From positions 1 through 26,660 of the forward strand of contig JAGCSE010000070.1 in the NCBI GenBank assembly GCA_017964325.1: a DNA stretch of 26,660 nt, written 5' to 3'. Source of the DNA: Victivallales bacterium (GTDB taxonomy: Bacteria > Verrucomicrobiota > Lentisphaeria > Oligosphaerales > Oligosphaeraceae). The notes beneath the pieces are model-generated. The model was not told the origin of the DNA. It searched no databases and worked only from the letters and a program-made list of their open reading frames with translations. The position numbers and the translations under genes are program-made. This document shows, in pieces, positions 1 to 6,867 of the stretch (the stretch's first letter is position 1; each line of letters starts with the position of its first letter).

Positions 1-153
1 GCGATCCACGCGGATCTATCGTCATACGACGCATTCTGCATCCTTGGTGGTGGCATCGTCATCGATCCACGGCTGCGCGAACGCATTGAAGCGGAATGCG
101 CACGCGGCAAAAAGTGTTTCACCGAAGCGCTCGGCAGTTGGAACGGACTCTAG
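1..153 (+). CDS. 3' fragment of an upstream reading frame, possibly the N-terminal half of the next gene
   Basis: The frame is open from the first base of the window to a TAG at 151-153, giving 50 residues. It contains a hydrophobic strand ending in CILGGG and then a charged helix (DPRLRERIEAEC). This strand-helix pattern resembles the end of a class I glutamine-amidotransferase-like or ThuA-like Rossmann domain; that is an inference, since no catalytic residue is visible. The next gene starts in the same frame three bases after the stop. Its first 120 residues look like the continuation of such a domain (see the finding on the TAG). Alternatives are a separate upstream gene with a natural stop, or the 5' half of a gene broken by a nonsense mutation. 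Confidence 0.5.
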   Translation, partial: AIHADLSSYDAFCILGGGIVIDPRLRERIEAECARGKKCFTEALGSWNGL

Positions 154-156
154 TCC

Positions 157-1794
157 GTGCCGCCAACCGACACCACACGCAAAAGACTGGTCGTCGTGCC
201 CGAAGCGGACAGCGGCATTCCGGGGCTCTCCGTCGGTGATCTTCTCGACGACGGCAGCAACCGGATGGTCAAACCATACTACAATATACCGGGAATGAAG
301 GTCCTTCTTGCATATCGCGATCATATCATCGCCCACCGCCACTGGAACGCAAGCAAAGACGACATCATGAAAGGCTCGGCTCCAGGCTTATGGACGGTTG
401 GCGAGAATCTCATGATGACCTCCTTCGAGTTCCACAACTACAACCGCGCGAGATTCGCCCCGCGGGAATCATGGCGTCGGCTCATCGTCTTCATCGCCAA
501 ATGGATCACAGGCAGCGAACCTGCCAGCCTCCCGGAGCCACTTGTCCAATACGGCATCAACGCCGATCTCACAGATGATGCCGTTTTCGAAAAGTACCGC
601 AAGGATGCCGTCGAACATGGAATCAAATGGCTGGAGCGATATCTCGTGGACGAAGGCCGTGGCGGAATCCTTGAAGGCCTGCGCCACGATATCAATCCCG
701 ACGGTGTGCAGAGCACGGCGGACAGCGTTCGCACGGATTGCTCCGGCGAAGCGGCAGGCGCGTTCCGCTTTTACGGGATACTGAACAGCGACAATCATGC
801 GCGGAAAATCGCGCAGAATCTCAGTGGTTTTGTCTTCGGCCCCATGCAGGTGAAAGGCGGCCTTTTCGACGGAATGCTTCGCTGGACCGACACGGCCTGG
901 CAGGTCTGCTATCAGGACGACGCGGCCCGCGCCATGCTTCCGGCTCTCTATAACTGCCTGTATCTCGGCGACAAAAGCGAATTTCCCGCCGTCTGCCGCG
1001 CACTTGATTTTCTCGTGAAGACCACCGCGAAGGACGGATGCCGTGTCGCCCGCACAGACGCACCGAATCTAAACGAAAACGGCATCCGCGCACTTGCCGA
1101 GGCGGAACACGGTCTTGCCTCCGCGCACTACAACGCCTATTACCACGCCGCGCTCCTTCTCGCCTATCTCGTCGGCGGAAACAAGACCTATCTCGACATG
1201 GCCCGCCGTGGCCTCGAGACCATCATGTCCCTCTATCCCGACACGAAGCGTGAACAAAGCGAGACGGAGGAACAATGCCGTCTGATCCTGCCCCTTGCCC
1301 TCCTCTATCAGGCGACTGGCGAAAAAGCGCATCGGGACATGCTGTATCGCGTGACAGACGATCTTCTGACGCATCGCCATCCATCAGGCGGCATCGCGGA
1401 ATGGGATACAGGCTACAAGGCGAACTGTTCCCGCGAATCACGCGGCGAATGCTCGCTATTGACGGAGAACGGCGATCCGATCGCCGACCTTCTCTATTCG
1501 ACAAATTGGCTGCCCGTCGGTTTTGCTGTCGCCTATCATGTCACAAACGATGAAAAGTACTACAAACTCTGGCGGGATATCGCCGTGTTCTGCCTGAAAT
1601 CGCAGATCCATTCAAACGATCCCAAGACCGATGGATCATGGTGCCGCGCGTTCGACATGGAGCTCGGCGAAGCATACGGCTGTCCGCATGATGTCGGCTG
1701 GGCCGTTCGTTGCAGCGAATCCGGCTGGACAGACGCGGAGATCCTCATGGGACTCATGATGCCCGATATCCTCGCCCGCACGAAAAAACGGTAG
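157..1794 (+). CDS. Six-hairpin-glycosidase-like protein (alpha/alpha toroid), substrate unknown
   Basis: This 545-residue protein has no signal peptide and no membrane segment. Residues 1-120 look like the tail of an alpha/beta domain, ending in a W-x-x-L-I-x-F-I-A helix near residues 106-114. From about residue 150 to the end it has repeated helical hairpins with aromatic and acidic loops (GGIAEWDTGY, STNWLP, DVGWAVRCSESGW), typical of (alpha/alpha)6 toroid sugar-processing enzymes. I cannot assign a glycoside hydrolase family or point to a catalytic pair. The GTG at 157 is the first start after the in-frame TAG, with a weak GGA nine bases upstream; internal ATGs at 265 and 295 are alternatives. 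The gene ends in tandem stops, TAG TAA. Its GC content is clearly higher than that of the next gene. Confidence 0.6.
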   Translation: MPPTDTTRKRLVVVPEADSGIPGLSVGDLLDDGSNRMVKPYYNIPGMKVLLAYRDHIIAHRHWNASKDDIMKGSAPGLWTVGENLMMTSFEFHNYNRARFAPRESWRRLIVFIAKWITGSEPASLPEPLVQYGINADLTDDAVFEKYRKDAVEHGIKWLERYLVDEGRGGILEGLRHDINPDGVQSTADSVRTDCSGEAAGAFRFYGILNSDNHARKIAQNLSGFVFGPMQVKGGLFDGMLRWTDTAWQVCYQDDAARAMLPALYNCLYLGDKSEFPAVCRALDFLVKTTAKDGCRVARTDAPNLNENGIRALAEAEHGLASAHYNAYYHAALLLAYLVGGNKTYLDMARRGLETIMSLYPDTKREQSETEEQCRLILPLALLYQATGEKAHRDMLYRVTDDLLTHRHPSGGIAEWDTGYKANCSRESRGECSLLTENGDPIADLLYSTNWLPVGFAVAYHVTNDEKYYKLWRDIAVFCLKSQIHSNDPKTDGSWCRAFDMELGEAYGCPHDVGWAVRCSESGWTDAEILMGLMMPDILARTKKR

Positions 1795-1849
1795 TAAGCA
1801 GAGTGTCACTCCTAAATGATAGTTTTCAAATATCAGGAAAAACACATTC

Positions 1850-2350
1850 ATGAAAAGGATAACACTTTTTTATTCATCTTTGATGATGGGAATACTCGTT
1901 TTTTTTATAAACGGATGTGACTTTTTGATCAAATCTGAATATGTTTCGTACGAGTATAAAAAGCTTGGAATGGAATTATTTGGCTGGGAAAGAGATAAGA
2001 CAATATCCAAGATTATTTTTTATAAAAACAAATCCAATAACATTGATTTAGGAATAATTCAAAATAATGAAATGATTCCATTCGGTGATAAAGACTCTGA
2101 AACCTTAAAACAGTTTGGTTTTCTTCCTGATGAAAGGAAAAATAATGTATTCTATCTTACGAAGAATAAGAATGTTCTGATGATTAATCTGAATGAAGAT
2201 GAATCAATTTTGTATATGTTGACTATTTCAGAAGACAGCCCTTTTGTGATTCTTTATAATAACAACACAATTACAAATCCAATCGAGCAAGACAAAATAC
2301 AACTTTTGTTTGGTAATGATTTAATTAGATCTTCATATCCATATAAATAA
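1850..2350 (+). CDS. Small lipoprotein of unknown function
   Basis: The 166-residue product starts with a basic N-terminus (MKR), a hydrophobic core and a lipobox I-N-G-C with Cys23, so it should be lipidated and cleaved by signal peptidase II. Asp24 follows the cysteine; in enterobacteria an Asp at +2 retains lipoproteins in the inner membrane, but whether that rule holds here is unknown. The mature part is charged and Asn/Lys-rich, with several beta-like segments and no recognised domain. An AGGA lies 11 bases before the ATG. Base composition is strikingly AT-rich compared with the gene upstream and the dehydrogenase downstream, which suggests a different origin. It stands alone between two unrelated genes on the same strand. 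Confidence 0.75.
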   Translation: MKRITLFYSSLMMGILVFFINGCDFLIKSEYVSYEYKKLGMELFGWERDKTISKIIFYKNKSNNIDLGIIQNNEMIPFGDKDSETLKQFGFLPDERKNNVFYLTKNKNVLMINLNEDESILYMLTISEDSPFVILYNNNTITNPIEQDKIQLLFGNDLIRSSYPYK

Positions 2351-2449
2351 AACAGTTATTGATGATTTGCATCTTTGTTGGTGAAGAATACGTTTTTCAC
2401 ACAGCAACCCTGCCCTTCAAAAATCATCACCTATTCGTTCTATAAATAT

Positions 2450-2477
2450 TTGTCAAAAATAAAAACGATGCTAAACT
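2450..2477 (+). promoter_or_regulatory. Candidate sigma-70-type promoter of the alcohol dehydrogenase
   Basis: TTGTCA at 2450-2455 (5 of 6 to the -35 consensus) and TAAACT at 2472-2477 (4 of 6 to the -10 consensus) are separated by 16 bases. They lie 45 bases before the ATG at 2523 in an AT-rich gap. This is pattern matching only. Confidence 0.35.
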
Positions 2478-2522
2478 AAAACGTTGTTTTTCAAAAATAA
2501 GCCCCAAAAAGGAGACCATTTC

Positions 2523-3701
2523 ATGGAAAATTTTATCTACGAGACACCTACAAAAGTCTATTTTGGAAAAGGCGAGGAATTGAAAGTCGGTAAAATCATC
2601 AAGGAATACAATCCGAAAAAGGTCCTTTTGCATTATGGCGGGAAATCGGCCCAGGCAAGCGGACTTCTTGATCGTGTTCGCAAATGCCTCCGTGATGAAG
2701 GAATACCATTTGTGGAGCTTGGCGGCGTCGTGGCCAATCCCGAACTGCCTCTTGTGCGCAAGGGAATCGAACTCTGCCTGAAGGAAGGCGTGGACTTTGT
2801 TCTGGCCGTAGGCGGCGGTTCCGTGCTGGATTCCTCAAAGGATATCGCCAACGGCACGGCCAATCCGGACGTGGATGTATGGGATTTTTCACTTGGTAAG
2901 GCGACGCCCAGCAAGACACTTCGGAAAGGCGCCATCTTGACGCTGGCGGCGGCCGGCTCCGAAATGTCGAATTCCTGCGTCATCACCAATCCAGAGACAA
3001 AGGAAAAGCGTGGTTACGGATGTACGTGCAACAGAATGGATTTCGCCATCGAGAATCCGGAACTTACGTTTACGGTCAACGCATACCAGACGGCATGCGG
3101 CATCGTCGATATCGGCATGCACACCATCGAACGCTATTTCTGCCCCGGCCATGACACTGCCTTGACCGATGCCATTGCCGAGGCTGTCATCAAGACGATC
3201 TTCAAGGCCGGCAAGGATTGTCTGGCCAATCCATGCGATTACGAAGCAAGAGCGAATATGATGTGGGCTTCCTCGTTGGCCCACAATGGCCTGACTCAAT
3301 GCGGCCGCAACACTCAATTGGCTGTTCATCAGTTTGAGCATGAAGTATCCGGCATATATCCGAAAGTCGCCCATGGCGCGGGACTCGCCGCCCTCTGGTG
3401 CAGCTGGGCAAGATATGTCTATAAGGCAAACATCATGCGATGGCTCCAATATGCCTCGCATGTCTGGAATGTGGACATAGATTTTGAACATCCGGAAAAG
3501 ACCATCGAGAAGGCCATCAATTTGCAGGAAGAATATTATGCTTCCATCGGCATGCCCATTAATCTGCGTTCCTTGGGCGTGAAGCAGGAAGATCTGGAGC
3601 CCATGGCTTTGGGGTGCTCCAGGAACAAGACCCGCAAGTTGGTCGGTGACAAACCACTGGGCTATGAGGAGATGCTCGCTATCTTTAAAATGGCATTCTG
3701 A
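2523..3701 (+). CDS. Iron-containing alcohol dehydrogenase (YqhD/BdhA-like)
   Basis: This 392-residue cytoplasmic NAD(P)H-dependent oxidoreductase belongs to the iron-containing (group III) alcohol dehydrogenases, which reduce aldehydes to alcohols. The N-terminal nucleotide-binding domain shows GGGS at 97-100 and L-A-A-A-G-S-E at 141-147. The C-terminal metal domain shows the expected ligands: Asp196 and His200 in DIGMH, His269 in VHQFEHE, and His284 in AHGAGLA. The spacing matches YqhD-type enzymes, whose usual length is about 385-390 residues. The ATG at 2523 is preferred because AAGGAG sits 8 bases upstream at 2509-2514; a TTG at 2484 in the same frame has no such site. It is monocistronic. 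A role in fermentative redox balance or aldehyde detoxification is plausible; the substrate cannot be read from the sequence. Confidence 0.93.
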   Translation: MENFIYETPTKVYFGKGEELKVGKIIKEYNPKKVLLHYGGKSAQASGLLDRVRKCLRDEGIPFVELGGVVANPELPLVRKGIELCLKEGVDFVLAVGGGSVLDSSKDIANGTANPDVDVWDFSLGKATPSKTLRKGAILTLAAAGSEMSNSCVITNPETKEKRGYGCTCNRMDFAIENPELTFTVNAYQTACGIVDIGMHTIERYFCPGHDTALTDAIAEAVIKTIFKAGKDCLANPCDYEARANMMWASSLAHNGLTQCGRNTQLAVHQFEHEVSGIYPKVAHGAGLAALWCSWARYVYKANIMRWLQYASHVWNVDIDFEHPEKTIEKAINLQEEYYASIGMPINLRSLGVKQEDLEPMALGCSRNKTRKLVGDKPLGYEEMLAIFKMAF

Positions 3702-3743
3702 TAATACAGCCCAGCCCGCATGGGCGATAACAACAGCAATCGC

Positions 3744-3773
3744 CGGCTGCGCGATTTTCAAATCGTGCAGCCG
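3744..3773 (+). terminator. Hairpin downstream of the alcohol dehydrogenase
   Basis: CGGCTGC-G-CGATTT pairs with AAATCG-T-GCAGCCG (one G.U position), 43 bases after the stop codon. No T-run follows, so it is either a weak or factor-dependent terminator or an mRNA-protecting hairpin. Confidence 0.4.
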
Positions 3774-3986
3774 ACAGTGTATCTGCCCCTGCAATTACCC
3801 CGCAAAGGTGACACAACTCATTTCCAAGAGCCCCTGTTTAAAATTTTCAACATCTGATTATAAACTAATATGTTATATTATATCGACTAAAATATAATAG
3901 CCATAATTAATGATTTTTCATGTACTTGTTTTTATGAATCTCGTCTTCAAATGACTTTTTTTTCAAAAAAAAATAAGATTATTGGC

Positions 3987-4014
3987 TTGCAATTTGTTTT
4001 TATTGTGGTAAAGT
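3987..4014 (+). promoter_or_regulatory. Candidate promoter of the first sorting-substrate gene
   Basis: TTGCAA at 3987-3992 and TAAAGT at 4009-4014 are separated by 16 bases, about 65 bases before the ATG at 4080. The match to consensus is moderate (4 of 6 in each box). An alternative -10, TATAAA at 4014-4019, would make the spacer too long. Confidence 0.3.
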
Positions 4015-4079
4015 ATAAATAGTAAGTTTTTAATTAAATTTCTCAGTCTGGTTATTCCAGTTGATGAAAGTTTTGGATT

Positions 4080-4529
4080 ATGAAAGCAAGATTGTTCATT
4101 TTAGTATGTTTGTTGCTGGCTCTCCACTCCAGCCTCAAGGCTGGAGAGGATGCTATGCGCGCTGACGACGCGACATTGTCACGTTCGTCAGAAAAATTCG
4201 CATACGACATCCTCAACGTGACAGAAAGCGACAACTTTGAAAGCGAATGCAAGGATAACGATGAAGATAAGCCATTCGGTTTATCTGACGAGTGCCTCAG
4301 AAAGGTCGGGCAGCCCACACCGGGAATCATGCTTACCTTGCTTATGGCTGGAGGCCTTGTTCGTCTCATGCTTCGCCTGAGACGTCGCATCACAAAGAGA
4401 TTGGAATGGCTGTTTGCCAACGCCCTTTCTTTCATGTTCGCAAATGAAAACAACTACGCTTTGTCTTTATACAATTTATTTATAGAAATTTGCTGGTTAA
4501 AATGGCAACGGGTTGAACTTCGATTATGA
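4080..4529 (+). CDS. Small secreted protein with a GQPTPG sorting-type motif
   Basis: The 149-residue protein begins with a signal peptide (basic start, hydrophobic core to about residue 21, A-G cleavage region). Residues 22-76 are hydrophilic and acidic with two cysteines and resemble nothing I know. GQPTPG at 77-82 is followed by a hydrophobic stretch with GG (83-95) and a basic cluster, RLRRR-ITKR, at 99-107. This is the same tag as at the C-termini of the two following genes. Unlike theirs, the protein continues for about 42 residues, including a second hydrophobic segment near 127-141. No strong ribosome-binding site is visible. A short hairpin (4542-4556) follows the stop. I infer it is a substrate or accessory of the exosortase encoded at 9138. 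Confidence 0.65.
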   Translation: MKARLFILVCLLLALHSSLKAGEDAMRADDATLSRSSEKFAYDILNVTESDNFESECKDNDEDKPFGLSDECLRKVGQPTPGIMLTLLMAGGLVRLMLRLRRRITKRLEWLFANALSFMFANENNYALSLYNLFIEICWLKWQRVELRL

Positions 4530-4668
4530 CCCGTTCGACGCCTGCGGTAGCCGCAGAGCGTCTCTGTTGTTTTGTCGAAACATTTCGGCAATCCCGAAAC
4601 TATCATTTACAGTATTCGGGGAAATCAATATATTTAAGGTTTAAGAAATTTAAATTGAGAGATTTACA

Positions 4669-5580
4669 ATGAAAAAATATATTTTGACTGCTTTTATTAT
4701 TATTGTATGCGTGCTGAATGTGCAAGCACAAACAATTAAACCAGGCAATGCATGGCCATCGAAGAATGGGAGAACATCTACTAATCCCGATGAAGTTGCT
4801 GGGCAATTGTATCACGCGGTAGGCGCTGAAAAAATTGATGGAACAGGTAATGTAACAGGTAATGTAGAATTTAATTATACATGGTCAGCAGGCCGCAATG
4901 CTCCAGAGAACCAAATGTGGTCATACGAACGCACTGACATTGACGCAGGATGGAGATACGAAGGTGGCACGTTCGAATTCACGTCAGACTATGTCTGGAC
5001 GGATTTTGGAACTAGACTGGATGATCATAAAGGTGATCCGGGCACCATTACCGAATTTGGTTATTATAAAATCAACACTGATGGAACGATCGGTGTTCCC
5101 ACAGCAATGATGGAATTGGATGCTGATGGAAACAAGATTGTGAATAATTCCGTGATTTTCAAAGAAGGCGATAAAATAGGTTTTTATATGGAAATCGCTG
5201 AAACAAACGGTAACAATGTCATTTTCACGTCCACTGAAAATGCCATTGAGGGTGCGGCAAAAGCCGCTCCGAATGTCGATACTGATTCCAGAGGCGATGA
5301 AAAACAGTATTTCTGTCTTTTCGATGCTAGACCTGGCAAACCAGGAATTGCTAGTGCCAGTCATTACGAATACTTTCTGGATGGATTTCTCGCCAAAAAA
5401 GATGATCAGACCTATGAGCAATTCATTGATGAGGTTATAGAACAGAATGGAGGAAACACCAACATTACGGATAGCGATGGCAATGCAGTCGGCGGCCAGC
5501 CGCTTCCTGGGCTTTTGCTGACGATGGTCATCGGCGGTACTGCGGTCGCAGGAATTGCCAAGAAGCGCAAGAAAGCATGA
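4669..5580 (+). CDS. Secreted exosortase substrate with C-terminal GGQPLPG signal
   Basis: This 303-residue protein has a clear signal peptide with likely cleavage after VQA (residue 20). Its C-terminus has the three parts of an exosortase sorting signal: motif GGQPLPG (275-281), a hydrophobic segment (about 281-296), and the basic tail KKRKK (298-302). The middle (about 95-240) is beta-rich and aligns with the next protein over conserved blocks: TSDYVWTDF, EFGYYKI, EGDKIGFY, a Thr-rich strand followed by AIEGA, and YEYFLDG. A low-complexity linker rich in N, G and D precedes the tag. It should be exported by Sec and processed at the tag by the exosortase. The function of the folded domain is unknown. 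Only a weak Shine-Dalgarno (GAGAG) precedes the ATG. Confidence 0.85.
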   Translation: MKKYILTAFIIIVCVLNVQAQTIKPGNAWPSKNGRTSTNPDEVAGQLYHAVGAEKIDGTGNVTGNVEFNYTWSAGRNAPENQMWSYERTDIDAGWRYEGGTFEFTSDYVWTDFGTRLDDHKGDPGTITEFGYYKINTDGTIGVPTAMMELDADGNKIVNNSVIFKEGDKIGFYMEIAETNGNNVIFTSTENAIEGAAKAAPNVDTDSRGDEKQYFCLFDARPGKPGIASASHYEYFLDGFLAKKDDQTYEQFIDEVIEQNGGNTNITDSDGNAVGGQPLPGLLLTMVIGGTAVAGIAKKRKKA

Positions 5581-5713
5581 TGGTGATTCGGTATTCTTGG
5601 GAGTTTCATTTAGAAATCGATTGACGCAATTATCGAGATTATCGAGCATTTTGTTTTGTTGATCGCTGTCAACGATTTCAGAGTCAAGATTCCCAAGAAA
5701 AAAAAATTGTTAA

Positions 5714-5733
5714 CCACCGCCAAAAGGCGGTGG
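5714..5733. terminator. Perfect 8-bp hairpin between the two paralogous substrate genes
   Basis: CCACCGCC and GGCGGTGG flank an AAAA loop, 134 bases after the stop at 5580. An A-run precedes it, so as an intrinsic terminator it would work best for leftward transcription. For rightward transcription only a weak T-rich tail follows. Confidence 0.5.
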
Positions 5734-5859
5734 ATTGATTGTTCCGCTTTGTGCGGCGAACATTCAGCCCCCTTCGTTCAATATGTTTTCTGTAACTGCC
5801 AATCTTTGACAGTTTCTTCAACAAAGTTCTAGTTTTATCCATAGGAAATTAAGATAATT

Positions 5860-6549
5860 ATGAAAAAGTCTTTTTATTTTTTATTTTTTGTATTTTCTCT
5901 TTTGTCGGCATCCGTAATGGCTCAAGCCCATTATGAAAATGATTTATTTGAATTTAGTCAAGGTGCCTTCACTTTCAAAACCGACTATGTATTGACGGAT
6001 TTTGCGGTAAGGGTTGCTTCTATGCAAAATGAAAACATTTTAGACATCAACAATCTGTCTGAAATTGGTTTTTATAAAATTTCATCTATGTCTGGCCACT
6101 CGACAACATTGGATGGAGAGCCTGTGTGGATGCGCAGAAATGATGGCGAAAATATTACGACCAATGAGCAAGTAACTTTCCATCAAGGGGATAAAATTGG
6201 TATCTATGTAAAAACAAGCACCTATGTACAAAAAGAGAACGGTAAATTCGAACTCGTAAAGGATGCACAGACATTTACTACTACAGATGGTGCTATAGAC
6301 GGCGCGAACTCCTTCAAAAATAACCAAAGACCAGAGAATGAAGATGGATTAGTGTATTTCTCCCTTTATCTCGATAACAATGACATTAAGCAGCCAACTT
6401 ACCAATATGCCTTGAATGGAGAAGCCAGCAGCGGTGGGGATGGAGGAACCTTCGGTGGTCAACCACTTCCGGGTATTTTGCTGACCTTGGCGATTGGTGG
6501 CACGGCGATTGCAGGTGTGACTAAAAGGCGGAAAAAATCAAAAGCATGA
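5860..6549 (+). CDS. Second secreted exosortase substrate with C-terminal GGQPLPG signal
   Basis: The 229-residue protein has a signal peptide with likely cleavage near VMA-QA (residue 21). Its C-terminal tag is almost identical to that of the previous gene: GGQPLPG (199-205), a hydrophobic segment with GG (205-220), and the tail KRRKKSK (222-228). The body (about 36-187) is a shorter version of the same domain, with TDYVLTDF, EIGFYKI, QGDKIGIY, TTDGAIDGA and YQYALNG. A Gly/Ser-rich linker (about 188-198) joins body and tag. The two genes are therefore a tandem duplication that diverged in the body more than in the tag, consistent with selection for recognition by one processing enzyme. A weak AGGAAA lies upstream of the ATG. 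Confidence 0.85.
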   Translation: MKKSFYFLFFVFSLLSASVMAQAHYENDLFEFSQGAFTFKTDYVLTDFAVRVASMQNENILDINNLSEIGFYKISSMSGHSTTLDGEPVWMRRNDGENITTNEQVTFHQGDKIGIYVKTSTYVQKENGKFELVKDAQTFTTTDGAIDGANSFKNNQRPENEDGLVYFSLYLDNNDIKQPTYQYALNGEASSGGDGGTFGGQPLPGILLTLAIGGTAIAGVTKRRKKSKA

Positions 6550-6867
6550 TAGTATAATTATAACGCTCTGTTCTACAAGCGGATAGGTTACGGAAACCAC
6601 AGAACGGCATTGCACGGAGTGCGAAACCATGCCTCCCCTCAGGCAAGAGTCCGCAAGGATGCGCAACCTGCACCGGGATGGTTGCCATGAATCGCTCCGC
6701 AAGGGTGCCACTTATAAAGGATGACCGAACATAGCCTTATAGGGAATAGAGCGAATTATAATATAATGTGCAAAATAAATAGCCTCAGTGTGTGCAAAAC
6801 AATATCTGAGGCTATTTATTAATTATATACGGCTGACAATTAGCATTTGAACAACAAAGGAGTGGAG
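6550..6867. other. Gene-free stretch with potential RNA structure before the exosortase operon
   Basis: There is no convincing coding region. Between 6600 and 6720 there are several short complementary blocks (AACCAT near 6625 with ATGGTT at 6678-6683; TGCCT at 6630 with AGGCA at 6641). The motif TCCGCAAGG occurs twice, at 6650-6658 and 6696-6704. The end of the stretch holds a long perfect hairpin, listed separately. It could be a structured 3' UTR, a leader or a small RNA; I recognise no family. Confidence 0.4.
6774..6820. terminator. 15-bp perfect inverted repeat ahead of the TPR-exosortase operon
   Basis: AATAAATAGCCTCAG at 6774-6788 and its exact complement at 6806-6820 flank a 17-base loop. 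The right arm ends in TATTTATT with more A/T after it, so it can act as a bidirectional terminator closing the substrate genes. It sits 48 bases before the ATG of the TPR gene, so an operator role is also possible. Confidence 0.55.

Larger units (their letters stand above)
3702..4079. other. Gene-free stretch, AT-rich
   Basis: The first 80 bases hold the hairpin after the dehydrogenase. From about 3840 the composition becomes very AT-rich, with long T- and A-runs, and this part should carry the promoter of the sorting-system gene at 4080. I see no credible coding region. Confidence 0.6.

Noticed and set aside
2889..3794. Minus-strand open frame of 301 codons
   Set aside because: It is antisense to the alcohol dehydrogenase, which has complete family motifs and a strong start.
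4984..5649. Minus-strand open frame of 221 codons
   Set aside because: It is antisense to the tagged secreted protein, whose signal peptide and sorting tag confirm the plus-strand reading.
6600..6760. Possible known structured RNA (RNase P, SRP RNA, tmRNA or cobalamin riboswitch)
   Set aside because: None of the diagnostic conserved motifs of these RNAs could be found; only unassigned structure remains.
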